Part shown: positions 11,406 to 18,446 of the stretch, in pieces
Layout of the letters: every line of letters starts with the position of its first letter
Position numbering within the stretch: position 1 is the first letter of the stretch
Source: a bacterium
Lineage (GTDB): Bacteria; Spirochaetota; UBA4802; UBA5550
Assembly: GCA_024224995.1 (NCBI GenBank)
Contig: JAAENB010001089.1
Span: forward strand, 1 to 23,427
Direction of reading: 5' to 3'
Length of the DNA: 23,427 nt
Translations under genes and position numbers: made by a program
The notes under the pieces: generated by a model
Database searches by the model: none
Seen by the model: only the letters and a program-made list of their open reading frames with translations
Told to the model about the DNA's origin: nothing

Positions 11406-12600
11406 GGTCCCTCTCTGGTATCCGGATTGTAAAGATGACTCCCTGTCCCGGAGTACTTGTACACAATATATCGCCATTTAGTTTTTGGGTCACCAGGTTC
11501 TTAACAATATTCATTCCAAGACCACTTCCTCCTTGTTCCCGCCTGGTTGTAAAATAGGGATCAAAGATCTTATCCAGGTTCTCTTTTTCAATTCCTTTCC
11601 CATTGTCTTTATACTGTATAATCACGGAATCCTCTTCTTCTGTTACATCAATGGTTATTTCTCCGTGCTCATTTTTTTCAAAAGCATGGATGAGAGAATT
11701 CATAATCAAATTACTAATAACCTGTGAAAAAACTCCCGGGTTCCCGTTCAGCTCAAGGGTGTCGGAACCGGTAACCGTAACCGTATGTTTTGTTTTTTTC
11801 AGTTTGGGCCGTAAACTGAGTAATATCTCTGAAGTATATTCTTTGAGTCTGAATATTCGTTTTTCTTCACTGCACTGGTCAACGGCAATTATTTTTAAAC
11901 TTTTAATGAGGCTGGCCGACCGGTTTAAATTCGTCAGCAGAATGTGACTGGTCTCATCAACAGTCTGGAGATAGGTGTCCAGATCGGAGCGTTTCATGGA
12001 ACCGCTGTCGCGAAGTTGTGCCATATTTCCGGTCCGTTCGCTTAAATGAGATGCGGCAGTAACGGCTATTCCCAGGGGAGTATTTATCTCGTGAGTTGCC
12101 CCTGCTACCAGGTTTCCAAGTGATGCCATTTTTTCGGACAGGATCAGTTTTTGTTCCAGCTCCTGGTTGAGATTCTTTTCGTAATTCCGGGCTTTTTGCA
12201 GTGCCAGGTGAGTATGAACCCGCGCCAGGAGTTCTGTTGAGTTAAACGGCTTGGTTACATAATCGACCGCTCCTATTTCAAATCCCTTTACAATGTCTTC
12301 CGTATCTGTTTTTGCCGTAAGAAAAATAACCGGTATATCCTGCGTCGCTGCGGACTCTTTTAATCGCCTGCACACTTCAAAGCCGTCCACTTCGGGCATC
12401 ATTATATCGAGAAGAATAAGGTCGGGAGTGATATCATCAACCATTGCCAGTGCCTGCTTTCCGTTTGTCGCTGCCGCGATCTGGCATTCTTCTTTGTTTA
12501 AGATATTTCCCAGTACCTGGATGTTCTTGGGAACATCATCCACAATTAAGATTAATGGTTTTTTATCTGTATTTTCATTTTTTATTTCGTGCTCACTCAT
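11398..12600 (-). CDS. REC-histidine kinase (response regulator fused to a transmitter)
   Basis: A 400-residue soluble protein. An N-terminal REC domain (about 15-132) has DD 21-22, acceptor D65 (LLDIMMPEVDG) and KPF lysine. A coiled-coil linker follows (about 135-160). The HisKA domain has H-box GATHEINTPLG (H170). The HATPase domain (about 285-398) has N-box NLIMNSL, DNGKGI and GGSGLGMNI. The order REC then kinase, with no membrane segment or sensor domain, means the kinase is probably switched by phosphorylation of its own REC, making it a relay step after the hybrid kinase encoded immediately upstream. There is a 9 nt gap from that gene; the AGGATGAG ribosome site overlaps the upstream stop codon. 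It overlaps the following REC-GGDEF gene by 8 nt. The H-box is of the NtrB-like HEINTPL type, unlike the HEIRTP type of the two hybrid kinases, so it probably has a separate origin. Confidence 0.93.
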   Translation of the reverse strand: MSEHEIKNENTDKKPLILIVDDVPKNIQVLGNILNKEECQIAAATNGKQALAMVDDITPDLILLDIMMPEVDGFEVCRRLKESAATQDIPVIFLTAKTDTEDIVKGFEIGAVDYVTKPFNSTELLARVHTHLALQKARNYEKNLNQELEQKLILSEKMASLGNLVAGATHEINTPLGIAVTAASHLSERTGNMAQLRDSGSMKRSDLDTYLQTVDETSHILLTNLNRSASLIKSLKIIAVDQCSEEKRIFRLKEYTSEILLSLRPKLKKTKHTVTVTGSDTLELNGNPGVFSQVISNLIMNSLIHAFEKNEHGEITIDVTEEEDSVIIQYKDNGKGIEKENLDKIFDPYFTTRREQGGSGLGMNIVKNLVTQKLNGDILCTSTPGQGVIFTIRIPERDHD

Positions 12601-12609
12601 AGTCTCATC

Positions 12610-15228
12610 CTATTCCTCTCCGGGAAAAAGCTCTTTTATTGCAATTATCAATGCCGGGAAACCCTCCATAACGGTTCTGATTTTTTCTATGTCAAAATTC
12701 CGGGCCTCTGTACAAAGCCGGTGAGCCCAATTTTCAAGTATATTGATTTTATACTGTTTTGCAAGTTCTTTTGTCCTGTTGCCGAATTTTTCAATATCAT
12801 TAAAAACAAACGTCTTCCCAACCTGCTTCCATTCATCCAGCAAATCATTTTCCAGTATATTTATTACCGCCGGAAGATTTTCTCGTAATTCAGCTGTTAT
12901 ATGAATCGTGAGTTCATCTGCCGGACCAGTTCTTTTAATCGTTCCTGCCTTCTGCTCATGTTGTGAATAGGGCACATATTTCATGAGTTCGGTAAAAAGC
13001 AGTTGTTTACTCACCGGTTTTCTCAGGTAACTGCTGCAGCCGATTTTTTTGATGCTGCTCTCTTGCTCCATCATGGCAGAAGCTGTTAAAACGATTATTG
13101 GGATATGCTTCATTGCCTCATCGTTCTTTAAAATCCCGGTTGCTTCATACCCGTCCATGACCGGCATTTTTAGATCCATAAGTATTATTGCCGGATGATA
13201 TTTTCGAGCCATTTCTATAGCTTCTTTTCCGTTCTCCGCTTCTACTGTTTCGATCCTTGTGGATTCAAAAAATCCCTTTATTAGTATACGGTTAAATTTT
13301 ATATCGTCAACAACTAAAATTACGGATTTTTCAAAGTTTAAGGGTTCTATATATGAATTGCTATAATTTTGTTTGGGTTCCATGTATGATGCTGCGGAAA
13401 TGTCTTTAAGCAGCACATTAAACAAGGAGCCTTCCCCGGGCTCGCTCTCTACCGAGATCTCTCCTCCCATCATTTCAATCAGTCTCCTGGTTATGGCAAG
13501 ACCAAGACCGGTTCCTCCGTATTTTGCCATATTCTGTCCGGCCTGCTGCTTAAACGATTGGAAAATAATTTCCTGCTGATCTTCCGGAATGCCAATGCCC
13601 GTATCTTTTACGGTAAAATAGAGTTCCAGGGAACTATGGTCTGTTCCGGTATATTTTTTATTTACCGCCAGTTTTATATAACCGTTTTCGGTAAATTTTA
13701 CCGCGTTTCCCACCAGGTTAAACAGCACCTGTCTGAGGCGGACTTCATCGAGCAGCAGCCTCTCAGGGAGTTCCGGGTCTATCTCCACCTGGAATTCCAG
13801 ACCCTTTTCTCTTACAGTATGAGAAAATACCCCTTTTATTTCATTAAAAATTTCTTCCGGATCAACACTGGTATATTGCAGTTCCAGTTTTCCTGCTTCA
13901 ACTTTTGAAAGATCAAGTATATCGTTTATGAGACTTAAAAGAAGTTTTCCGCTCGATTCTATCGCGTTTAAATACTGTTTTTCCTGCTCGTCCGCAACCC
14001 GGTCTGCCAGGAGCTCGGAAAATCCCAGTATGGCGTTCATTGGAGTTCTTATTTCATGACTCATATTTGCTAAAAATTCACTCTTTGCCCGGTTTGCCGC
14101 TTCTGCCGCTTCTTTTGCGATTTTTAATTCTTCTGCCTCTTTTTTCCGGGAAATGTCTTCAATATTTCCTTCATAGTATGGCTGATTATTCTCATCCTTA
14201 AGGAGATGAGCATTCAGAGAAAGATAGCAGACCGATCCGTCTTTTTTTCGCGCGCTCATTTCATATCCCCGGATAAGCCCGTTCTCCCGCAGGAGTTCTT
14301 CCAGCTCCTGCCGCATCCCGGGTTCGGTAAAGATCTGTTCGTCGATATTTTTGATGGTTTCTATTAACTCAGCAGCAGATTCATATCCCAGGATCAATGC
14401 CATGGCGCTATTGGCTGTAATGATCTTTTTATCAAGGCTTGCCTGGAAAATTCCTTCTGCCGCATTGTCGAAAATATTCCGGTATTTTTTTTCGGAACGG
14501 GCTAATTGTTCTTTTTCCCGTTTGAGATTTTCCGTAAGTTCTTTTAGTTTCCCGCTGCTATGTATTAATGATTCCGTAAGGGTATCAATTTCCTGTATGG
14601 AAGAAGGGGGCAGGGTGATATTAAAGTTTTCATGGGCCATATTGTGTGAAGCGGTAACCACTTTACTGATTGGATCGGAAAGACTGTGACTGAGCTTGTT
14701 GGTTAAATAGATAATAAGGCTAATAAGCACAGCCAGGACCAACAGTGTTCCAATGAGGATAATCCGCATGAGCCGGTAAATAATTGAGTAATTTTGCAGT
14801 ACCGACAGGGTATACTTATTTTGCATTTTTCGCTGTAAAAAGGCGGGATGCCTGGAAAATTCTTCCCCCATTGGCCTCTGAACCTGGTTCTCGTCGGTAC
14901 AGGCAATGACCATCCCGGTGCTGTCTGTTATCCAGGTATAATCAAATTCACTCGATTTTGATTCGGCATCAATGATATCTATTATCATTACATAGTCCTG
15001 CTTGAGAAGCGGGACCGAAAGAAGCTTTTCCAGTTTTGTGAGTACAACCCGGTTCCGGGAATTTATATGCGACTTTACTGTCTGGTAGCTTATGGTCAAA
15101 AAAAAGATCATTAAAATAAGCGACAGGGACAGTACCGGTCCCAGGGCTATCGCAAGTATCCTGCTGTGCAGGGTTGCGAATATTTTTGATATAGCTCTAT
15201 GCCTGTTTAATTTTTTGCTCGCTTCCAT
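12610..15228 (-). CDS. Membrane hybrid histidine kinase (HAMP-PAS-HisKA-HATPase-REC), partner of the binding lipoprotein
   Basis: An 872-residue inner-membrane sensor kinase. TM1 is at about 26-48. A periplasmic stretch of about 105 residues follows, then TM2 at about 154-176. Next come HAMP (175-230), a short coiled coil, PAS (245-362), HisKA with H-box NMSHEIRTP (H391), HATPase (about 495-610; NAVKF, DTGIGI, GGTGLGL), REC with acceptor D685 (LMDLKMPVMDGY) and a helical tail of about 100 residues (775-872). The periplasmic part is small for a stand-alone ligand domain. This fits docking of the binding protein encoded just upstream, whose 3' end overlaps this gene by 22 nt. The start ATG follows CAGGAA. 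The PAS-to-tail half is homologous to the C-terminal half of the 2120-residue hybrid. Phosphate probably passes from H391 to D685 and on to the separate RECs downstream; no Hpt with a clear histidine is seen. Confidence 0.94.
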   Translation of the reverse strand: MEASKKLNRHRAISKIFATLHSRILAIALGPVLSLSLILMIFFLTISYQTVKSHINSRNRVVLTKLEKLLSVPLLKQDYVMIIDIIDAESKSSEFDYTWITDSTGMVIACTDENQVQRPMGEEFSRHPAFLQRKMQNKYTLSVLQNYSIIYRLMRIILIGTLLVLAVLISLIIYLTNKLSHSLSDPISKVVTASHNMAHENFNITLPPSSIQEIDTLTESLIHSSGKLKELTENLKREKEQLARSEKKYRNIFDNAAEGIFQASLDKKIITANSAMALILGYESAAELIETIKNIDEQIFTEPGMRQELEELLRENGLIRGYEMSARKKDGSVCYLSLNAHLLKDENNQPYYEGNIEDISRKKEAEELKIAKEAAEAANRAKSEFLANMSHEIRTPMNAILGFSELLADRVADEQEKQYLNAIESSGKLLLSLINDILDLSKVEAGKLELQYTSVDPEEIFNEIKGVFSHTVREKGLEFQVEIDPELPERLLLDEVRLRQVLFNLVGNAVKFTENGYIKLAVNKKYTGTDHSSLELYFTVKDTGIGIPEDQQEIIFQSFKQQAGQNMAKYGGTGLGLAITRRLIEMMGGEISVESEPGEGSLFNVLLKDISAASYMEPKQNYSNSYIEPLNFEKSVILVVDDIKFNRILIKGFFESTRIETVEAENGKEAIEMARKYHPAIILMDLKMPVMDGYEATGILKNDEAMKHIPIIVLTASAMMEQESSIKKIGCSSYLRKPVSKQLLFTELMKYVPYSQHEQKAGTIKRTGPADELTIHITAELRENLPAVINILENDLLDEWKQVGKTFVFNDIEKFGNRTKELAKQYKINILENWAHRLCTEARNFDIEKIRTVMEGFPALIIAIKELFPGEE

Positions 15229-16313
15229 GTTTCCTGATACTTTTTTAAGATATCTGCCCGCAGAGGCTGCCAGAGTATTATTTTTTCCATAAATTTTGAA
15301 TCTATTAAATAGTATTCCTTTTTTTCTTCCGCGCTAAAATAGCGCCCCGCATACGGATTCACCGGCGCGTACGAAGTTACCCGGGCCATTTGCGCCTGTA
15401 CTTCGGGACTTATCATAAAGTTGAGCCAGGCATAGGCTGCTTTTTCAACATCAGTATCGTTTATGTTGATAGTTGCAGCCCAGGTGTCAATCCAGCCTGT
15501 TGCGCCTTCCTCCGGTATAACATATCCCCAATTTCCCGAGAATTCCTTGTTTATTTTTTTTACCCCAATCCCCCAATCGGTTCCCACATCAACCTTTCTA
15601 AAACTTGCCGGGTTTAAGTTATCCTGCCAGAATTCACCAACCTGGTTTTTGCACAGGTAACGGAGCTTTGACTCTATCCGTGCCAGTTGGCTGTCACTGA
15701 GGGAAAAAATATCTTTTTTGGGATAGCCCAGCATAAGCGCTGTCATATATATATTCATTGTATAATACTCTCCCGGAATAGAAACCCGTTTTCGGTATTT
15801 GGGGTTCCAGAGTATTTTATAGGACTTTGGTTTTTTCATTTTGTCTTTGTTATAGGCAAGCCCGTAAGGGCCGAAATTGAAGGGGACCGCGAATATCCTG
15901 CTATCGATCATATGGGCTTTTGTTTGTAAAATTATCGGATTGATCTGCTTGAAGTTTTTTAGTTTCCCTCTCTCGAGCGATATCAACAATTTTTTTTGTA
16001 ATAAGGGTGCCAGGAGATCGTTTGCCGGGGAAATAATATGGGCCTTTGTCTTTCCTCTTATGTTCTCTATAAAAGAGGCAAGACCCGTGGTGAAGCTTAC
16101 TTCTATTCGGACATCAAGGTTGTGCTGGTCCCTGGCGTATTTTTTAAAGTCTTCTATATATTCGTTTACATACCCGTTCCAGGCGTGTATACGCAGGGTT
16201 ACTTTTTTGAGGTTTTTGGTGCTGCCGGGCTCTTTACCGCAGCCCGCGCTTAAAAGGAGCAGAAACAGTATCCCGGTGAATATGGTTACAATTCGCAAAG
16301 TTTTTATTCCCAT
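15207..16313 (-). CDS. PotD-like extracellular solute-binding lipoprotein
   Basis: A 368-residue lipoprotein. It has a signal peptide with lipobox LLSAG|C (C25), then a periplasmic binding fold of the spermidine/putrescine (PotD/PotF, SBP_bac_8) type. Residues that resemble polyamine-pocket positions of PotD are W45 and Y48 in AWNGY, and W274 and D276 in GWIDTW. The family-typical VTSYAPVNPYA stands near the C-terminus. PotD Glu36 corresponds to Gly here, so the ligand may differ. No permease or ATPase gene is adjacent; the next gene, overlapping by 22 nt, is a membrane hybrid histidine kinase. A role as a periplasmic sensor subunit is therefore more likely than transport, as known for NspS of Vibrio cholerae. 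An ATG also lies one codon earlier (16316), but AGGA is better spaced from 16313. Ligand identity is inference only. Confidence 0.88.
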   Translation of the reverse strand: MGIKTLRIVTIFTGILFLLLLSAGCGKEPGSTKNLKKVTLRIHAWNGYVNEYIEDFKKYARDQHNLDVRIEVSFTTGLASFIENIRGKTKAHIISPANDLLAPLLQKKLLISLERGKLKNFKQINPIILQTKAHMIDSRIFAVPFNFGPYGLAYNKDKMKKPKSYKILWNPKYRKRVSIPGEYYTMNIYMTALMLGYPKKDIFSLSDSQLARIESKLRYLCKNQVGEFWQDNLNPASFRKVDVGTDWGIGVKKINKEFSGNWGYVIPEEGATGWIDTWAATININDTDVEKAAYAWLNFMISPEVQAQMARVTSYAPVNPYAGRYFSAEEKKEYYLIDSKFMEKIILWQPLRADILKKYQETWKRAKN

Positions 16314-16330
16314 CATATTTCCTCGTCATT

Positions 16331-16359
16331 ATTTTAACGGTCTTTGGGGATAAAATCAA
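16331..16359 (-). promoter_or_regulatory. Sigma70-like promoter of the signalling operon
   Basis: On the minus strand TTGATT (16359-16354) and TAAAAT (16336-16331) stand exactly 17 nt apart, matching the -35 and -10 consensus at four and five of six positions. Transcription would start near 16324, giving a very short leader that just includes the GAGGAAA ribosome site of the binding lipoprotein. It lies between the palindrome after the crotonase gene and the lipoprotein start, so it would give the signalling block its own promoter. Sequence match only. Confidence 0.55.
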
Positions 16360-16382
16360 GGAAATATTTGAGGCCGGATGGG

Positions 16383-16423
16383 TTTTAAATCCCCCCTTTT
16401 GAGGAAAAAGGGGGGATTTAAAA
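16383..16423. repeat. Perfect 18-bp inverted repeat (C6/G6 palindrome)
   Basis: Arms 16383-16400 and 16406-16423 are exact inverse complements (TTTTAAATCCCCCCTTTT) around the 5-nt loop GAGGA. It sits immediately after the stop codon of the crotonase gene. It can fold as a hairpin on either strand, but it lacks the normal terminator layout: on both strands T-rich sequence precedes and A-rich sequence follows the G/C core. It may still slow or end transcription or protect the 3' end of the mRNA. Short AAATCCCCC...GGGGGATTT palindromes are, from memory, dispersed repeats in many environmental genomes, so a mobile or REP-like origin is likely. Confidence 0.85.
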
Positions 16424-16424
16424 A

Positions 16425-17159
16425 TTACTCTTCTTCTTCACCCATTGTCATGAGGAAGAGCACTTCTATCATCTCTTTGTCTTCCGTGTCAATAGTTTCA
16501 ATAATATGCTTATGCATCCGCTTTTTCATCTCCCGAAATGTTTTCCTGCTTTTCTGGAATGTTTTCGCGAACGCGATTGAGTCTTTCATTAATTCTTCCA
16601 CGTTTTCACTGGCTTTTTGAATTACATGATGCTCTTCAAGCTCTGCTGCGGTTGCTCTTCTTCCGGTATATTTCAATTCCTGGAACAGGTAATAGGGTAT
16701 TGCCTTTTTTACCCAGGCTATCATACCGGGAGTAAACTGGATATTAACATCAACTTCCGGAAAACAGAAGTAACCCCTGTCTGCGCGCATGAACCTGAAG
16801 TCACAGGAACAGGCAAGCATCGCTCCGTTGCCAAAAGCATGGCCGTTAATAGCCGCGATTACAGGAACCGGGAAGAGGAGAAGCCGTTTGAAAACATCTC
16901 CCATTACATACATCATTTCTTTAATGCCGGCATCGTCTTTTTCCTGCATTCTTGTCATAACAAATTGCAGGTCTACTCCCTGAGAAAAGTTTTTTGGGTC
17001 TGATGATGTTACAATGAGGGATTTTATTTCCTTGTCTGCTTCTATTTCGTCAAGCACCGCCAGCATGGCCTTACCAAAAGTGGGATTATGCCTGTTTTCT
17101 CCATCATTCATATATAATATTGCTACTGTTTCGTCTTTTTCCCATGTTACTAATGACAT
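16425..17159 (-). CDS. Crotonase-family protein, delta3,delta2-enoyl-CoA isomerase-like
   Basis: A 244-residue protein of the enoyl-CoA hydratase/isomerase superfamily. The oxyanion-hole segments are FSQGVDL (58-64) and INGHAFGNGAML (104-115). The glutamate of hydratases (Glu144, rat numbering) falls in GNGAML, where Ala/Met is found. A glutamate equivalent to Glu164 is retained as E135 in CFPEVDV. A single acidic residue at this place is typical of delta3,delta2-enoyl-CoA isomerases, so double-bond isomerisation of an acyl-CoA is more likely than hydration. The C-terminus is highly charged (MGEEEE). The ATG at 17159 is preceded by GAGAGGT. It lies 30 nt downstream of the nitronate monooxygenase-like gene and is probably co-transcribed with it. 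The 3' end abuts a strong palindrome. The exact substrate is unknown. Confidence 0.85.
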   Translation of the reverse strand: MSLVTWEKDETVAILYMNDGENRHNPTFGKAMLAVLDEIEADKEIKSLIVTSSDPKNFSQGVDLQFVMTRMQEKDDAGIKEMMYVMGDVFKRLLLFPVPVIAAINGHAFGNGAMLACSCDFRFMRADRGYFCFPEVDVNIQFTPGMIAWVKKAIPYYLFQELKYTGRRATAAELEEHHVIQKASENVEELMKDSIAFAKTFQKSRKTFREMKKRMHKHIIETIDTEDKEMIEVLFLMTMGEEEE

Positions 17160-17189
17160 TTGTTATACCTCTCTTAAAAAGTTTAAAAT

Positions 17190-18227
17190 TTATTTCAGCC
17201 TGGCTGCCAGTTTTTTCTGGGCTGCTGCTGCTTCTTTTACCGATCGTTCTATGATTATTTTGACTGTTGGGGTATCTTCAATAATACCGGCGACCTGTCC
17301 AATGGGGAGTACTCCCTTTTTGTTGTCTCCATCCATGGTTCCCAGCATAAAAGCATCAAATCCTATGGCCATTCGTGCCATCTTTATGGAGTTTTTAGGG
17401 CCCGAGAGCATAATTCCCACAGCAATCTTGATCCAGGGAAGTCCAACAATTTTGGCTATCCTTTTTGAGTTAAAAAGAGCTACTATTGGATTCAGTTTTT
17501 TCTTCATTAAAAGAGTTGCTCCCTGTGAGCCCATTACCCTGGCAGGTAATCCGTCAACCCTGTCAGTATACACAGTGTTATAGACATCGTTTTTATTTGT
17601 TACATCTTTTTGAGCTTCATGTATCGGGCTTTCTACCGAATTCATGAGCCGTGTTCCCATTGCTACACCGTCCGCTCCAAGAAGGAGTGCCGATGCCAGG
17701 CCGCGTCCGTCCGCAAAGCCGCCTGCCGCGATGATGGGAATGTCCACCTTATCCGCGAGACTGGGAATCAGTACCAGGGAGGTTACTGCTCCGCCGTGTC
17801 CAGCTGCTTCATGACCCGTTACAATAAGGGCATCTGCTCCGTCCCGCTGCGCCGCAAGCGCGTGTTTGAGCGTGGTAACGGTGGCGATTACTTTTCCTCC
17901 GTAAGCATGGACTGCTTCACATATTTTGTCTCCTTTTCCCAGGGCATAGTTGACAATGGGTACCTGTTCTTCTATCAGGACTTTCGCGTTCTGTTCGGAG
18001 CCGGGGAAATAGAGCGTTACATTTGCCGCAAAAGGCTTTTTGGTCAATTTCCTGGTCCGTTGTATATATTCTCGTGTTTCTTCCGGTTTGAGTATTCCTG
18101 TTGCAAGAATTCCCATTCCCCCTGCGTTTGAAACCGCAGCTACCAGTTCAGGGGTGCTGATCCAGCTCATCCCTGAAAGTATAATCGGGTGCTTGATGCC
18201 GAGTAATTCGGTTATCCTGGTCTTCAT
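17190..18227 (-). CDS. Nitronate monooxygenase / FabK-like FMN-dependent oxidoreductase
   Basis: A 345-residue TIM-barrel flavoprotein of the 2-nitropropane dioxygenase family. The signature GHEAAGHGG holds the candidate catalytic histidine. The FMN phosphate-binding part AAGGFADGRGLASALLLGAD, ending in GVAMGTR, is intact. The N-terminus (LLGIKHPIILSGMSWIS) is typical. Members oxidise alkyl nitronates (Ncd2/NMO) or act as the enoyl-ACP reductase FabK; sequence alone does not decide between these. The adjacent crotonase-like gene hints at a role in acyl-CoA or acyl-ACP metabolism, but this is inference. The start ATG is preceded by AGAGG at 7 nt. It is the first gene of a two-gene unit reading away from the chemoreceptor gene, with a dyad symmetric element about 60-90 bases upstream. 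Confidence 0.88.
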   Translation of the reverse strand: MKTRITELLGIKHPIILSGMSWISTPELVAAVSNAGGMGILATGILKPEETREYIQRTRKLTKKPFAANVTLYFPGSEQNAKVLIEEQVPIVNYALGKGDKICEAVHAYGGKVIATVTTLKHALAAQRDGADALIVTGHEAAGHGGAVTSLVLIPSLADKVDIPIIAAGGFADGRGLASALLLGADGVAMGTRLMNSVESPIHEAQKDVTNKNDVYNTVYTDRVDGLPARVMGSQGATLLMKKKLNPIVALFNSKRIAKIVGLPWIKIAVGIMLSGPKNSIKMARMAIGFDAFMLGTMDGDNKKGVLPIGQVAGIIEDTPTVKIIIERSVKEAAAAQKKLAARLK

Positions 18228-18288
18228 GTAATTCCTCTTAAATAGTTATTATGTAAAATTCGGGTTAACGCCGTTCCCGTTCCTGTAT

Positions 18289-18319
18289 TTGACATTGTTT
18301 ACCAAACGCTAATTGTCAA
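18289..18319. promoter_or_regulatory. Nested dyad, possible operator between divergent genes
   Basis: Outer arms TTGACATT (18289-18296) and AATTGTCAA (18311-18319) are inverted repeats, and an inner GTTT-ACC-AAAC (18297-18307) is also symmetric. The element lies in the 219-base gap between the divergently read nitronate monooxygenase gene and the chemoreceptor gene. The outer arms also resemble -35 hexamers on both strands, but no convincing -10 follows at 16-18 nt. It could bind a dimeric regulator. No known regulator motif is recognised. Confidence 0.4.
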
Positions 18320-18381
18320 GGATAAAAATTGATGATTCCCGGTTTTCCAGTGTGTCTGTTGCTGGTGAAGGATATTATTTC

Positions 18382-18407
18382 TTGACTCAATTATCATTCT
18401 ATATAAT
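18382..18407 (+). promoter_or_regulatory. Possible promoter of the chemoreceptor gene
   Basis: A perfect TATAAT (18402-18407) lies 39 bases before the chosen ATG, with TTGACT (18382-18387) upstream. Their spacing is only 14 nt, shorter than the usual 16-18, so the -35 assignment is doubtful. A sigma28 (FliA) type promoter, common for chemoreceptors, was looked for and not seen. Confidence 0.35.
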
Positions 18408-18446
18408 ACTTGGAAATGATTATTATTGTTTCTTAATAGAGGTTAT

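Noticed and set aside
11406..11477. Longer N-terminus for the first REC-GGDEF gene
   Set aside because: The added 24 residues are encoded inside the preceding kinase gene and look like out-of-frame translation; the ATG at 11405 has a good ribosome site.
3118..12888. Many plus-strand open frames of 60-145 codons across the signalling block
   Set aside because: They lie antisense to genes with clear conserved domains, and I recognised no family motif in them.
16383..16423. Calling the C6/G6 palindrome an intrinsic terminator
   Set aside because: The strand-appropriate U-tract is missing; A-rich sequence follows the stem on both strands.
18378..18420. Sigma28 (FliA) promoter for the chemoreceptor
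   Set aside because: No TAAA...GCCGATAA-like pattern at the right spacing; a TATAAT hexamer is the only clear element.
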